Shown here: one piece after another, positions 8,412-15,817 of the stretch
Layout of the letters: each line of letters opens with the position of its first letter
Position numbering within the stretch: the stretch's first letter is position 1
From: a virus
Reading direction: 5' to 3' (one strand)
DNA: 64,000 nt
IMG/VR virus record: IMGVR_UViG_3300045800_000023
Location: 1-64,000 of that record
Position numbers and translations under genes: made by a program
Notes under the pieces: model-generated
Seen by the model: only the letters and a program-made list of their open reading frames with translations
Told to the model about the DNA's origin: nothing
Databases searched by the model: none

Positions 8412-8903
8412 ATGACGCCGCCACGTACAGCTATTCCTCTTGGGCCAATTGATGATGAAGAGTCCGGGGCAATACTTGTAACCGATACGATAAGGAGGCT
8501 AGGTAGATTGGAAGACCAAAATAGCCAAATCCTACCCGTGTTGAGCAACGTGGCTGAAGCTGTTAAAAATCTAACAGAGACGGTACAGGACATTAAGGTT
8601 AGCGTCAAAGACATAGGTTGCGATTTTAACGCATTTAGACTTGAAACGTCACCCTACAGTGGCAGATTGTTGTCTTTGGAGAATTTCCAGAACCGCCACG
8701 ACACAAAGAACCTGGACGATATTGAAAAGGCCCGGCTAAAAGCCGAAGCCATCCTCGAAAAGGACCGCATTGAAGCCGTTGCTGTCCTGGAGACTAAGCG
8801 CAGGGAACGGGTTGAAAAACGCAACCGAATCCTCACTTTAGTCGGAACTGTCTTTGCGGGTGTTATTACGGCCTACGTTCTGGGACTATTAGGCTTGAAG
8901 TAG
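8412..8903 (+). CDS. Coiled-coil protein with C-terminal membrane anchor
   Basis: This 163-residue protein has a long charged helical region (heptad-like, residues 30-135, rich in Glu, Lys, Arg) and one hydrophobic segment at the extreme C-terminus (LVGTVFAGVITAYVLGLLG). This tail-anchored coiled-coil layout resembles spanin or holin-accessory proteins, but no family is recognised. It lies directly before a two-helix membrane protein and a membrane metalloprotease, so a role in lysis or envelope interaction is plausible. Confidence 0.55.
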   Translation: MTPPRTAIPLGPIDDEESGAILVTDTIRRLGRLEDQNSQILPVLSNVAEAVKNLTETVQDIKVSVKDIGCDFNAFRLETSPYSGRLLSLENFQNRHDTKNLDDIEKARLKAEAILEKDRIEAVAVLETKRRERVEKRNRILTLVGTVFAGVITAYVLGLLGLK

Positions 8904-8904
8904 C

Positions 8905-8910
8905 AATCTT
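8905..8910 (+). promoter_or_regulatory. Late-type AATCTT element
   Basis: TAG-CAATCTT directly follows the previous stop codon. Six bases (CCTTGT) separate it from the ATG at 8917, and no Shine-Dalgarno sequence is present. Confidence 0.55.
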
Positions 8911-8916
8911 CCTTGT

Positions 8917-9240
8917 ATGGATAAACATTCGATTGCGGTTGATGGCGGTTTTCTTAGCCGTAAACTAGTTTTTGCTGTATTTATTGCAATTCTTATCCTT
9001 GTAGCTTCCAAATTGTGTCCTGGAGCTGGGCTTGGAGAGGTCGTAACAGGCCTGGTTGCTGTTTGTGGTCTTTACTTAACTGGCAATACGGTTGTTAAAT
9101 GGCGTGCTGGCAATATCGAACAAGCCAAAACAGGTCTTCCCGGAGCCCTTGGTAAGGCAGTAGACAAGGCAGTAGAGATTGCCGAAAAGAAATCAGAAGA
9201 AGCTCCAGAAGTCAAGCCCGAAGACGACGAAAGAGGTTAA
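8917..9240 (+). CDS. Holin-like two-helix membrane protein
   Basis: This 107-residue protein has two hydrophobic segments (about residues 17-33 and 40-57) and a charged, Glu/Lys-rich C-terminal tail, the usual layout of class II holins. No sequence family is recognised, so holin is an inference from topology and from the neighbouring membrane proteins. The ATG follows an AATCTT element by exactly 6 bases. The next gene starts 1 base after its stop. Confidence 0.5.
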   Translation: MDKHSIAVDGGFLSRKLVFAVFIAILILVASKLCPGAGLGEVVTGLVAVCGLYLTGNTVVKWRAGNIEQAKTGLPGALGKAVDKAVEIAEKKSEEAPEVKPEDDERG

Positions 9241-9241
9241 A

Positions 9242-9934
9242 ATGACCGATCAAGACAAATTCGACAAGTCTGTGGCTTTAGTCAAGAAATTCTCGCCTGA
9301 TTTCAATGTCAAGTACAAAACGGGGTCAAAACTGCACCAAGCAATCGGTTGGATTCTAGGCAAGCTGGGGAATCCTTTGTACAACACGTCATACGTTACC
9401 ACACTGGGTCAAACAACCTATCTCCCAAGCTCCTGCGATCAAGGCGTTACCCCTAATCTATGGCAAGTAATTTTACACGAGGGCATGCACGCAAAAGACG
9501 CCAAAGCCATCGGGATTATTCCATTTAGCGCAGCTTACCTTATGCCCCAGTTCCTAGGTATCCTCGGTGTCTTCTATACCCTCGTGGTTGGGCTTGGCTG
9601 CTTGTTTGGCTGGCCCTTGGCTCTTCTTTGGGGCTGTACCTCTCTTGTGTTTCTAGCGCCTCTCCCAGCGTTTGGCAGGGCCTATGCTGAGATCCGTGGG
9701 TACACCGTGTCAATTGCTGTTTCTTATTGGGCCGGTACCCTTGGGGACGAACAATCCTATTTGGATTGGCTTGTAGATGTTTTTAGTGGTGGTGCTTACT
9801 ATTTTATGTGGCCAGCAAAAAAATGGGTAAGGTCATACTTCGAACAAAAGCTCCAGGAGCTAAAGACCGGCCAGTTCCAGCTGGACGCTTACCTGGCCGC
9901 TTGCAAGGTGTTAGCTAAGGAACTGTCGGCTTAG
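9242..9934 (+). CDS. Membrane-embedded HExxH metallopeptidase-like protein
   Basis: This 230-residue protein carries HEGMHAKD near residue 80, an HExxH zinc-binding motif, followed by two or three hydrophobic segments (residues about 95-145) and a YAEIRGY segment whose glutamate could be the third zinc ligand. The ATG at 9242 follows AGAGG and is preferred to an upstream in-frame codon inside the previous gene. No named peptidase family is recognised. With the holin-like protein upstream it may act on envelope proteins. Its 3' end overlaps the converging gene by 20 bases. Confidence 0.55.
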   Translation: MTDQDKFDKSVALVKKFSPDFNVKYKTGSKLHQAIGWILGKLGNPLYNTSYVTTLGQTTYLPSSCDQGVTPNLWQVILHEGMHAKDAKAIGIIPFSAAYLMPQFLGILGVFYTLVVGLGCLFGWPLALLWGCTSLVFLAPLPAFGRAYAEIRGYTVSIAVSYWAGTLGDEQSYLDWLVDVFSGGAYYFMWPAKKWVRSYFEQKLQELKTGQFQLDAYLAACKVLAKELSA

Positions 9935-10706
9935 GCAAGGTAACGTCCACTGGTCTCGCCACTGGTCTCGCCACTGGTCTCGCCACTGGTCTCGCCACTG
10001 GTCTCGCCACTGGTCTCGCCACTGGTCGGTTGTACTGGTTCAGCCAGTTGATGTAATCCGGGTCTTGCTCAGTAGCTTTTTCGAGTCCCCCAGCCAACAG
10101 GTCAGCAACAATCTGGTTTCCCAGGTTCTTGCTTTCCCATGAATTCAAGTCCAGCTTCTTACACACCTTCCCTAGGCGTGCCAGGGAATGTAGCGGCCAG
10201 CGATGTCCAGGGGAATAAAAGGTGTTCTGTACTGCCATGGCGGCGATGAAGTCAGGGTGTACAAAAGCAACAGCTCTTGCTTTACCGAATGAGTCAATCG
10301 AAATAGACGCTGCCACCTTGCAATGCGCAAAATCAAATCCACTTGTCAGCTCCTCGATGTTGCAAACGGGAGATTGACACAGCTGTACTTTGATGCCGTT
10401 GACCAGTTCTTCACAGTAGTTCTTGCCCTTCAGCTTGCCCCTGATGTATGTATAATACGGCTCAACGTCCCAGGGGCTGGGCCAGATATCGATATCATTA
10501 AGCGGGCCTCTAATTAGAGCCCCTCCAGCTACAGTGAACCTTACAACGCCAACTGTCTTTCTCATGAACTGGATAATCGGCTCTGTAACCTCCAGAGCCC
10601 TCTTTACAATTTGCCCCTCCACGTAAGGCTTGACCCAGTCCATCCCAGACCGGTCAGGCGTTTCTTTGCATGGGGAGGAATTGATGTAGTCGCCTTCTCG
10701 GTACAT
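9915..10706 (-). CDS. Nucleotidyltransferase-like protein with RPVA repeat tail
   Basis: This 263-residue protein has a segment GGALIRGPLNDIDIWP (about residues 62-77), resembling the GG/S...D-x-D core of minimal nucleotidyltransferases, with DID as the metal-binding pair. The C-terminus holds six RPVA repeats plus RPVD, encoded by a 12-base tandem repeat. The ATG overlaps the stop of a tiny membrane-protein gene (TAATG). Substrate is unknown; NTP transfer to RNA or protein is only a possibility. Confidence 0.6.
   Translation of the reverse strand: MYREGDYINSSPCKETPDRSGMDWVKPYVEGQIVKRALEVTEPIIQFMRKTVGVVRFTVAGGALIRGPLNDIDIWPSPWDVEPYYTYIRGKLKGKNYCEELVNGIKVQLCQSPVCNIEELTSGFDFAHCKVAASISIDSFGKARAVAFVHPDFIAAMAVQNTFYSPGHRWPLHSLARLGKVCKKLDLNSWESKNLGNQIVADLLAGGLEKATEQDPDYINWLNQYNRPVARPVARPVARPVARPVARPVARPVDVTLPKPTVP
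9948..10027. repeat. 12-base tandem repeat, six copies plus a partial copy
   Basis: CACTGGTCTCGC is repeated six times perfectly, with a partial seventh copy. It lies inside the 3' end of the nucleotidyltransferase-like gene and encodes the RPVA tail. Perfect copies imply recent expansion, and copy number is likely variable. Confidence 0.9.
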
Positions 10707-10795
10707 TAGTTCAGCACCGTGTAGATGACCCAGGGAGCGATTGCCCAGGCTAGAGGGGCCAGGGCGAGGGCCAAGAGAATGGTAATTATTGACAT
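10706..10795 (-). CDS. Tiny membrane protein, 29 residues
   Basis: MSIITILLALALAPLAW and onward forms one transmembrane helix. A strong AAGGAGG precedes the ATG. The start overlaps the end of the upstream gene and the stop overlaps the next ATG (TAATG), so it sits tightly in a coupled operon. Function is unknown. Confidence 0.55.
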   Translation of the reverse strand: MSIITILLALALAPLAWAIAPWVIYTVLN

Positions 10796-11199
10796 ACTGC
10801 CTCCTTAACGATTTGTTGTACGGTTTCTTCGATTAATCTCAGGTCAGGGCTAGAAGGCAGTTTTGTCTTCTTGAGGGCAACCTGGATTAGGCTTTCTGCA
10901 TCAGAAGCCCAGGCCTCAATCTTTTCGAATGGCCAACTACCTTGGCGGACTTCGATTGCCGTCGTCACCTCGGGCGGGGAGGCTTCGGAAACCCTACCGT
11001 GACGAGCGAGTATTCGACGTACATATTCATCTATATCGCCCTGGCTTGGAGTCTCAAGCTGTTTGGCTTCGGGTAACTGAAACGTGTTACATGTGCAGGC
11101 ATAAGTCCCAGTGTTAGAGCAGCACGTCGCCTCACCCGCTTTCGGTGGTCCGTCTGGCCCAGAACCTCGTAGGGGCTGGTCTGTTTGATTAGTGGACAT
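10786..11199 (-). CDS. Hypothetical 137-residue protein with N-terminal cysteine cluster
   Basis: The N-terminal part has ATCCSNTGTYACTCNTF, four cysteines within 12 residues; the rest is helical and charged. The ATG at 11199 is chosen because the prepilin-like gene ends at 11204; the alternative GTG/ATG at 11259/11256 would overlap that gene. No family recognised. It lies between the prepilin-like gene and a tiny membrane protein, so an envelope-related role is possible. Confidence 0.55.
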   Translation of the reverse strand: MSTNQTDQPLRGSGPDGPPKAGEATCCSNTGTYACTCNTFQLPEAKQLETPSQGDIDEYVRRILARHGRVSEASPPEVTTAIEVRQGSWPFEKIEAWASDAESLIQVALKKTKLPSSPDLRLIEETVQQIVKEAVCQ

Positions 11200-11203
11200 T
11201 TGG

Positions 11204-11377
11204 TTACCGGCACACGCAATTGGAACTGTAGCCAGACGAGATGTAGGTGTTGCCATCACCGAGACTAGAATGCGTTCTGTGCGTAATCATAGGGATTGCA
11301 ACAGCCGCAAGAATACCTAAGATAGCGATAATAATCATCAGTTCGACGATAGTAAAGCCGTTTTTCTTGTTCTTCAT
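11204..11377 (-). CDS. Type IV prepilin-like mini-protein
   Basis: This 57-residue protein begins MKNKKNGFTIVELMIIIAI: a short basic leader, a Gly-Phe prepilin peptidase site, Glu at mature position +5 and a long hydrophobic alpha1 helix ending near a proline, exactly the class III (type IV pilin/pseudopilin) signal. After the helix only about 27 residues follow (ending NCVCR), so the usual globular pilin head is missing. It sits in a minus-strand operon after a secreted-protein gene. It could enter or jam a host pilus or type II secretion machine; that is inference. Confidence 0.75.
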   Translation of the reverse strand: MKNKKNGFTIVELMIIIAILGILAAVAIPMITHRTHSSLGDGNTYISSGYSSNCVCR

Positions 11378-11379
11378 TG

Positions 11380-11904
11380 TTAGTCCAATTGGAAGGGGGA
11401 AACGATAATTCTAGGTTCAACGTAAATTGGGGCAACCTTGTCACTATGGGGGTCCTTGCACATAACCCAGGTTCCCTCTGCTGCGGCTGGAGAGAATAGG
11501 CCATTAGGGTCAGCTTGAGGTACGGTAACCGTCGTGATGCCCGCACCGGCATAAGTTACAGTGTGGGCCTTTTGTGGGTTGGTGAACTGGGTAGCGTAAG
11601 GGATACCATAACCCACCGAGTTACAAAAGAAGACCTTCTTGCCCTGCATCTCATTCCAGAGGTAGGTATATGTAACCAAACCGTTTTGGTCACGAAGCTC
11701 TAGGATGTCCTTCAAAAGCTTGCGCTCCCTGAAGTTCTTGATAGCTGGCATTCCTGTCTGAGCTGTTCCTTCCTGGAGAAGCTTTTCCTGTTGGGCTCTT
11801 TGAATTTGGTCGCTGTCTGGCTTGCGTTCCTCGTCGCACCCCTGTTGAGCCATACACAGAGGCAGCAAGCACAAAAGCGGGATAATAGCAAATAGTTTCT
11901 TCAT
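11380..11904 (-). CDS. Exported protein of unknown function
   Basis: This 174-residue protein starts with MKKLFAIIPLLCLLPLCMA, a typical Sec signal peptide; the LPLC segment could be a weak lipobox, but QQGC is not canonical. The mature part is charged and helical near residues 25-75, then beta-rich. No family recognised. It lies immediately upstream of the prepilin-like gene in the same minus-strand operon, suggesting envelope or periplasmic action. Confidence 0.6.
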   Translation of the reverse strand: MKKLFAIIPLLCLLPLCMAQQGCDEERKPDSDQIQRAQQEKLLQEGTAQTGMPAIKNFRERKLLKDILELRDQNGLVTYTYLWNEMQGKKVFFCNSVGYGIPYATQFTNPQKAHTVTYAGAGITTVTVPQADPNGLFSPAAAEGTWVMCKDPHSDKVAPIYVEPRIIVSPFQLD

Positions 11905-11918
11905 TTTACGGTCCTTTC

Positions 11919-12263
11919 TTAATGGTTGTTCTTTAGGGTTTCGACAAAGTTGCGCAAACTGTCTGGTACGCCAGCGTCTTCCATATTGTATCCTGATGCG
12001 CGACGCAAGATAATACTTCCTAGAGCAGCCTTGGCATTGGGGTCCTTCTCCTTAGTGTAGTCGAATTGCATATTTTCCAATTCTTGTACCATACCCTGGT
12101 TAAAAGAGCGGGTCTTTTCAAAAACTTCTCGACGCACCGCTTCTTGCTTGGGGGCGAAGAACTTATAAGTCAACAAATTCCCTCCCTCCACAAGAAACCC
12201 AATGCCGAAGAATAGTACAATAATTCCAACAATGCAAGCGATAACCTTTAGCGCAATCTTCAT
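11919..12263 (-). CDS. Membrane-anchored hypothetical protein
   Basis: This 114-residue protein has one N-terminal transmembrane segment (IACIVGIIVLFFGIGFLV) followed by a charged helical domain. AAAGGAG precedes the ATG, and an early-type promoter lies about 37 bases upstream. It is first in the operon containing the exported and prepilin-like proteins. No family recognised. Confidence 0.6.
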   Translation of the reverse strand: MKIALKVIACIVGIIVLFFGIGFLVEGGNLLTYKFFAPKQEAVRREVFEKTRSFNQGMVQELENMQFDYTKEKDPNAKAALGSIILRRASGYNMEDAGVPDSLRNFVETLKNNH

Positions 12264-12299
12264 TTGTGTCTCCTTTGGTTTGTTCTGTGAAGTGAAGCA

Positions 12300-12338
12300 A
12301 TCTTACCACAATCGTCTGGGGAGTCAAGCAACAATCTT
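12300..12338. promoter_or_regulatory. Back-to-back promoter unit (early minus, late plus)
   Basis: On the minus strand TTGACT (12322-12327), a 16-base spacer and TAAGAT (12300-12305) serve the gene ending at 12263. Five bases beyond the -35 box, AATCTT (12333-12338) on the plus strand lies exactly 6 bases before the ATG at 12345, without a Shine-Dalgarno sequence. Confidence 0.6.
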
Positions 12339-12344
12339 TATAGT

Positions 12345-12650
12345 ATGATCATTCCGAGTGATGAAATTTGCTACAAAGAAATTTGTGGTAAGTTAGGTAA
12401 TAAAACTTTATACAAGGTGGGGGTGATCGGCGGATTGCATCTCGTAGAACTTCGGTCACCTGACGGTTCTAAACAGGTGATTGGCGCAGGAAGTCACCCA
12501 GGGGTCGCCAGAATGACAGCCAAGAGGCTGCACCCCGATATAGAGTGGACGGAGCTTGCCAAGTCCCAGGAGATTGACGAGAGGGATGTTTCCGACATTC
12601 TGCCTTTCTGGCTTGAAGTAGTAGCAAGCGCCCAAAAGAAACTGGGGTAA
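12345..12650 (+). CDS. Hypothetical 101-residue protein
   Basis: No recognised family. Probably a small alpha/beta protein (core YKVGVIGGLHLVELRSPDGS). The ATG is 6 bases after a late-type AATCTT element and lacks a Shine-Dalgarno sequence. The next gene starts 1 base after its stop. Late expression with a probable structural gene suggests a virion or morphogenesis role. Confidence 0.55.
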   Translation: MIIPSDEICYKEICGKLGNKTLYKVGVIGGLHLVELRSPDGSKQVIGAGSHPGVARMTAKRLHPDIEWTELAKSQEIDERDVSDILPFWLEVVASAQKKLG

Positions 12651-12651
12651 C

Positions 12652-13479
12652 ATGGCCACTCCTGGGCTAGCTCCAAGAATCAACCCTATCACCTTTCCTA
12701 CCGCTAACAGCGTCGCTTTCGACCTAGACGCTTTCAATGACGGGATTAGGGCGCATGGGCTAAGGTTCGTCCACCTAAGGGCCCTTAGAGATCCAGTAGG
12801 ATTAATAGATCGTCATGACGCACGTAGACCTAATCCTGGCAGCAAGGAAGCCTTGAACGGTTGTATCCACACTAGGGCCGGTATTGTAAGAGCGTTGTGT
12901 TTAAGCAACACCAAAGAGGTCAAGGCTTCTGATGCCGGTCTTGTTGACAGCTCCCAAGCACAGTTTACCCCTCTTAGTCAATATGAAGACACGGGCAAAA
13001 GGGTCTTCCTAGCCCCGTATGACCGACTATTGTTAGAGGAAGAATCTGTATTGGTAACAAGGCATGAGTTGGTAGAGGCATCTCCTACTGGGGTTGATAG
13101 GCCTAAGTTCCCAGCTGTAGAAATATTGGATTGTGTTGACGCGCGAGGCCTTAGATATTACCAAGGTGACGATTTTGACATTACTCCAGACGGCCTAATT
13201 GTTTGGAAAAGTCGTCGGCCTGGACAAGAGATTGATACGGGTAAAGGTGTTGTTTTTGGCATTAGGTATGTGTATAGGCCGTTTTGGATTGTGGCCAGAA
13301 TGATTCATGAAATCCGCATGGTACAAACCGAAGTGTTTTTGACCGGTGAACGTAAGATGGTCCAGGCTCCTCAGTCAGCTCTAATCTATCGTGAGTTCTA
13401 TTTTGAGTCGGAAGCGGCAGATTCAGGTACCAGGGCGGCTGAAGAGGGCCCCTCGGATGGTCAAATTACTTCCCGATAG
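12652..13479 (+). CDS. Probable virion structural protein
   Basis: This 275-residue soluble protein has no signal peptide or membrane segment. It is rich in beta-prone segments, with a conserved-looking stretch FWIVARMIHEIRMVQTEV near residues 215-235. I do not recognise the family. The late-type promoter and tight spacing to its neighbours favour a neck, tail or capsid-accessory role over an enzyme. Confidence 0.5.
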   Translation: MATPGLAPRINPITFPTANSVAFDLDAFNDGIRAHGLRFVHLRALRDPVGLIDRHDARRPNPGSKEALNGCIHTRAGIVRALCLSNTKEVKASDAGLVDSSQAQFTPLSQYEDTGKRVFLAPYDRLLLEEESVLVTRHELVEASPTGVDRPKFPAVEILDCVDARGLRYYQGDDFDITPDGLIVWKSRRPGQEIDTGKGVVFGIRYVYRPFWIVARMIHEIRMVQTEVFLTGERKMVQAPQSALIYREFYFESEAADSGTRAAEEGPSDGQITSR

Positions 13480-13480
13480 C

Positions 13481-13486
13481 AATCTT
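13481..13486 (+). promoter_or_regulatory. Late-type AATCTT element with leader
   Basis: CAATCTT follows the TAG stop of the previous gene. Here a 20-base leader containing TTAGGAGA separates it from the ATG at 13507, so this transcript would not be leaderless. Confidence 0.45.
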
Positions 13487-13506
13487 GAGGTTAGGAGAAA
13501 CACAAA

Positions 13507-13938
13507 ATGTCTGACATCGTAGCCACCGTTGAAAATGCCGTTAAAACCGTTGAACCTGTAGTTGAACAGGCAGTCGCCCCTGTAGCCGCTGTAGTTGAGA
13601 CAAAGGTCCAGGTTGTCGAGAAGACCTTGTCGGACCTAGCAGTGGAGGCCGTTCATGCCGCTGAAAAAGAACTTGAAGCAGCTAAAGCGAAGGCTGTGGA
13701 AATAAAGACTAGTCTAGAAGCAGAGCTTGACAAAGAAGTTGAACGCATCAAGTCAGAACTTACTAAGGTCCAGGCTATTTCGGAAGTCAAGAAAATTGAA
13801 CAGGCCGTTACCTCTGTGGCAAAAGAAGTAGTTGCCGAAGAAGTAACAGCCGTCAAGAGTCATCCCGTATTGTTCAACGTTGCTCTTGCTGTTATTGTTG
13901 CCGTTGTCAGCGTTGTAGCTACCTTGTTATTTAAGTAA
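13507..13938 (+). CDS. Coiled-coil protein with C-terminal membrane anchor
   Basis: This 143-residue protein is almost wholly Val/Glu/Lys/Ala helix with heptad-like patterning, ending in one hydrophobic segment (LAVIVAVVSVVATLLF). AGGAGA lies upstream of the ATG. The layout matches the tail-anchored protein at 8412 and suggests a membrane-tethered rod, perhaps lysis- or envelope-related. It converges with the next gene, overlapping by 12 bases. Confidence 0.55.
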   Translation: MSDIVATVENAVKTVEPVVEQAVAPVAAVVETKVQVVEKTLSDLAVEAVHAAEKELEAAKAKAVEIKTSLEAELDKEVERIKSELTKVQAISEVKKIEQAVTSVAKEVVAEEVTAVKSHPVLFNVALAVIVAVVSVVATLLFK

Positions 13939-14886
13939 CCTTGCGACGGAAACGCTTGCATGGCGCTGGATGGGAACAGTTCTTAGGCCAATCCTTGACA
14001 CTCCAAGCCACAGCAGACTTAACGTTGATCCAAGCACGAGTGGAGGTGCGTAACCCTGGTCTCCCTTTTGAATAATTTCATCTGGGCCCAACTCACGCCA
14101 CTTCGCTTTGGTTGAAGGCTTAACCGGCTCGGTAACCTTTTCCTCTACTAGCTCCAGCTCGTGATCTCCGTAATGCGTGGGCAGACCATCGATATTAACA
14201 GCATTGTTGCACTCGTGGGGGTACATCTGAGGAACAGATGAGGCAATTGTTACGACTAAATCTTTTCTTCCACCGAGGAGAATCTTGACGGTTTGCCCCA
14301 CCTTGAACTTGGGCTCGGCGGTATTTTCCTCTACCAGCTCTAGCTCTGAATCGGCATATGGCGGCCGGTCTCCGTTCTCCAATTTAACTTCATTGCGCCA
14401 CGCAGTTTCGCTGTAGTTTTCTCGAATCTTCGTAATAACGCCTCTTTGTCCTTGTCGAGCCTTATGAAGAATCTTTACCTTATCCCCAACCTTGAACTTG
14501 GTAGCGGGCTTGGGTTCTTCCTTCTTTTTTACAATCTTGCGGCGACAGCTTCCAACGTGCCAGGAGTACAGAACCGGATGCATGTCAGCAAATTCGGGTT
14601 GCTTAATAGGTCCCCATCCGTTATAATACTGCCATTCGTCGCCCTCTTTGAGAGTCTCTCCTTCCTTAAGGTAATAATACTGGATTGGACGGTAGTAGTT
14701 CTTGCCACCTCCCACACAAGCTGTTCTTCCTGGGCAGATAGTTGGTCGCGACTTCTCGCAAGCGTTTAAGGCAAGATCTCCTTCTTGAAGGATTTCATCT
14801 TTGTCTAGAAATTTACCTTCTGGTAGATTTTCAACAACGATCCTTGTAGTTGCTGGTACGTGTTCGGTATAAGTGTGTTGGTTCAT
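13927..14886 (-). CDS. GE..GDE repeat-family protein, copy 2
   Basis: This 319-residue paralogue of the gene at 4833 has a YYLKEGETLKEGDEW module and further GDxxY modules. It also contains two KFKVG-type segments (FKVGDKVKILHKARQGQRGV and FKVGQTVKILLGG), resembling KOW/SH3-like small beta-barrels followed by DSELELVEE or DHELELVEE. The ATG at 14886 is preferred because GAAAGGACC precedes it and the promoter lies 25 bases upstream. A nucleic-acid or protein-binding scaffold is possible; function unknown. Confidence 0.7.
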   Translation of the reverse strand: MNQHTYTEHVPATTRIVVENLPEGKFLDKDEILQEGDLALNACEKSRPTICPGRTACVGGGKNYYRPIQYYYLKEGETLKEGDEWQYYNGWGPIKQPEFADMHPVLYSWHVGSCRRKIVKKKEEPKPATKFKVGDKVKILHKARQGQRGVITKIRENYSETAWRNEVKLENGDRPPYADSELELVEENTAEPKFKVGQTVKILLGGRKDLVVTIASSVPQMYPHECNNAVNIDGLPTHYGDHELELVEEKVTEPVKPSTKAKWRELGPDEIIQKGDQGYAPPLVLGSTLSLLWLGVSRIGLRTVPIQRHASVSVARLLK

Positions 14887-14911
14887 GTAGGTCCTTTCGG
14901 TTGTTGAATGG

Positions 14912-14950
14912 ATAGTATCAAAGGTTCTGGTAGCAGTCAACAACAATCTT
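14912..14950. promoter_or_regulatory. Back-to-back promoter unit (early minus, late plus)
   Basis: On the minus strand TTGACT (14935-14940), a 17-base spacer and TACTAT (14912-14917) serve the gene starting at 14886. Four bases beyond, the plus-strand AATCTT (14945-14950) lies 11 bases before the ATG at 14962. Confidence 0.6.
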
Positions 14951-14961
14951 TCAATAAAGAA

Positions 14962-15720
14962 ATGCTACCGTTTTTCAAGGAAATACTAGGGAATCAAGGG
15001 GCCGAAGTTATAGCTAGGCTAGCCAAGGCTTCTAAGGATTTGGGGTACTACATGACCCCACGCATTATAGTTAGCTGGTTGCGACAATCGCCTTATGGGG
15101 AAGTCGTTGTCCCTGCTGGGTGTCCTTTGAAGAGTTTGGTAAAAAGTGGCTATGGGTATTCTGGCACAGCTGAGGTGCAGGGTCTAGATTATTCTTTCAA
15201 ATATTCACAAGAAGAACACGTTGCGGCAATTATTGCCGTTGCGTCAAACCAAAAAGTAAAACCAGTTGAAATAAAGGATGTTGACTTAGCTCGATTAGCT
15301 AAGACGATTGATCTACTTGTCAAGTCAGCCCCTAAAGCTCCCGCTAACCAATACGAGCATACCGTAGTTGCTAGCAATTTGCAACCAGAAGAACCGGTCC
15401 AGCCTACTTTAGTTCAGCCCGCTCAGAACCAGACAAAGAATCCTGTCAAGAGCAAGATCCCGAAGTTAAAAAAGAAGCCGTTGCTTAATGCGGCAATTAA
15501 GCCTTTGAAGGTCACGAAGAGCGAAGCTGAAAACAGTTGTGTTATATGCGGTCAAAAGATGTTTAGTCAAGGTAAATTCGTTGGGTGCGTTTGTTTTGCA
15601 CCTATGGCAAAAAGCGTCAAGACAATTGTAAGTGCTGGTGAGTATTTGCTTACATTTGACGACGACTGGGACGAGGACGCTTACCTGGCATTGATTGGAA
15701 ATATCAAAAATGGAAACTAA
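14962..15720 (+). CDS. Hypothetical protein with C-terminal zinc-knuckle motif
   Basis: About 252 residues. An ATG at 14908 is also in frame, but the region before 14962 is occupied by the divergent promoter unit, so the shorter form is preferred. The centre is Pro/Gln/Lys-rich and likely disordered (about residues 145-200). Near the C-terminus SCVICGQKMF...GCVCFA gives two CxxC-type pairs, probably zinc-binding. Function is unknown; its 3' end overlaps the next small zinc-protein gene. Confidence 0.55.
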   Translation: MLPFFKEILGNQGAEVIARLAKASKDLGYYMTPRIIVSWLRQSPYGEVVVPAGCPLKSLVKSGYGYSGTAEVQGLDYSFKYSQEEHVAAIIAVASNQKVKPVEIKDVDLARLAKTIDLLVKSAPKAPANQYEHTVVASNLQPEEPVQPTLVQPAQNQTKNPVKSKIPKLKKKPLLNAAIKPLKVTKSEAENSCVICGQKMFSQGKFVGCVCFAPMAKSVKTIVSAGEYLLTFDDDWDEDAYLALIGNIKNGN

Positions 15721-15817
15721 GATTTGCCGTAAGTGTAAAAAAGATCTCCCCGTATCTTCATTTGGAAAATCGACCGACCAAAACGACGGGCTAAAAAGAG
15801 AATGCTGTGGAAAATAA
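15710..15817 (+). CDS. 35-residue zinc-binding mini-protein
   Basis: METKICRKCKKDLPVSSF then ECCGK forms a CxxC...CC module closely resembling the N-terminal zinc finger of the two HNH nucleases at 42538 and 59172 (CSKCKREKPVSEF and CTKCNIEKPFSEF). It lacks the nuclease domain. It overlaps both neighbours and may be a stand-alone finger or the stump of a lost HNH gene. Confidence 0.55.
   Translation: METKICRKCKKDLPVSSFGKSTDQNDGLKRECCGK

Noticed and set aside
9948-10027. CRISPR-like repeat array
   Set aside because: Repeats are 12 bases, directly adjacent without spacers, and in frame within a protein gene.
12300-12305. A second plus-strand AATCTT at 12299-12304 upstream of the gene at 12345
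   Set aside because: It is the complement of the minus-strand TAAGATT -10 box and lies 40 bases from the start codon.
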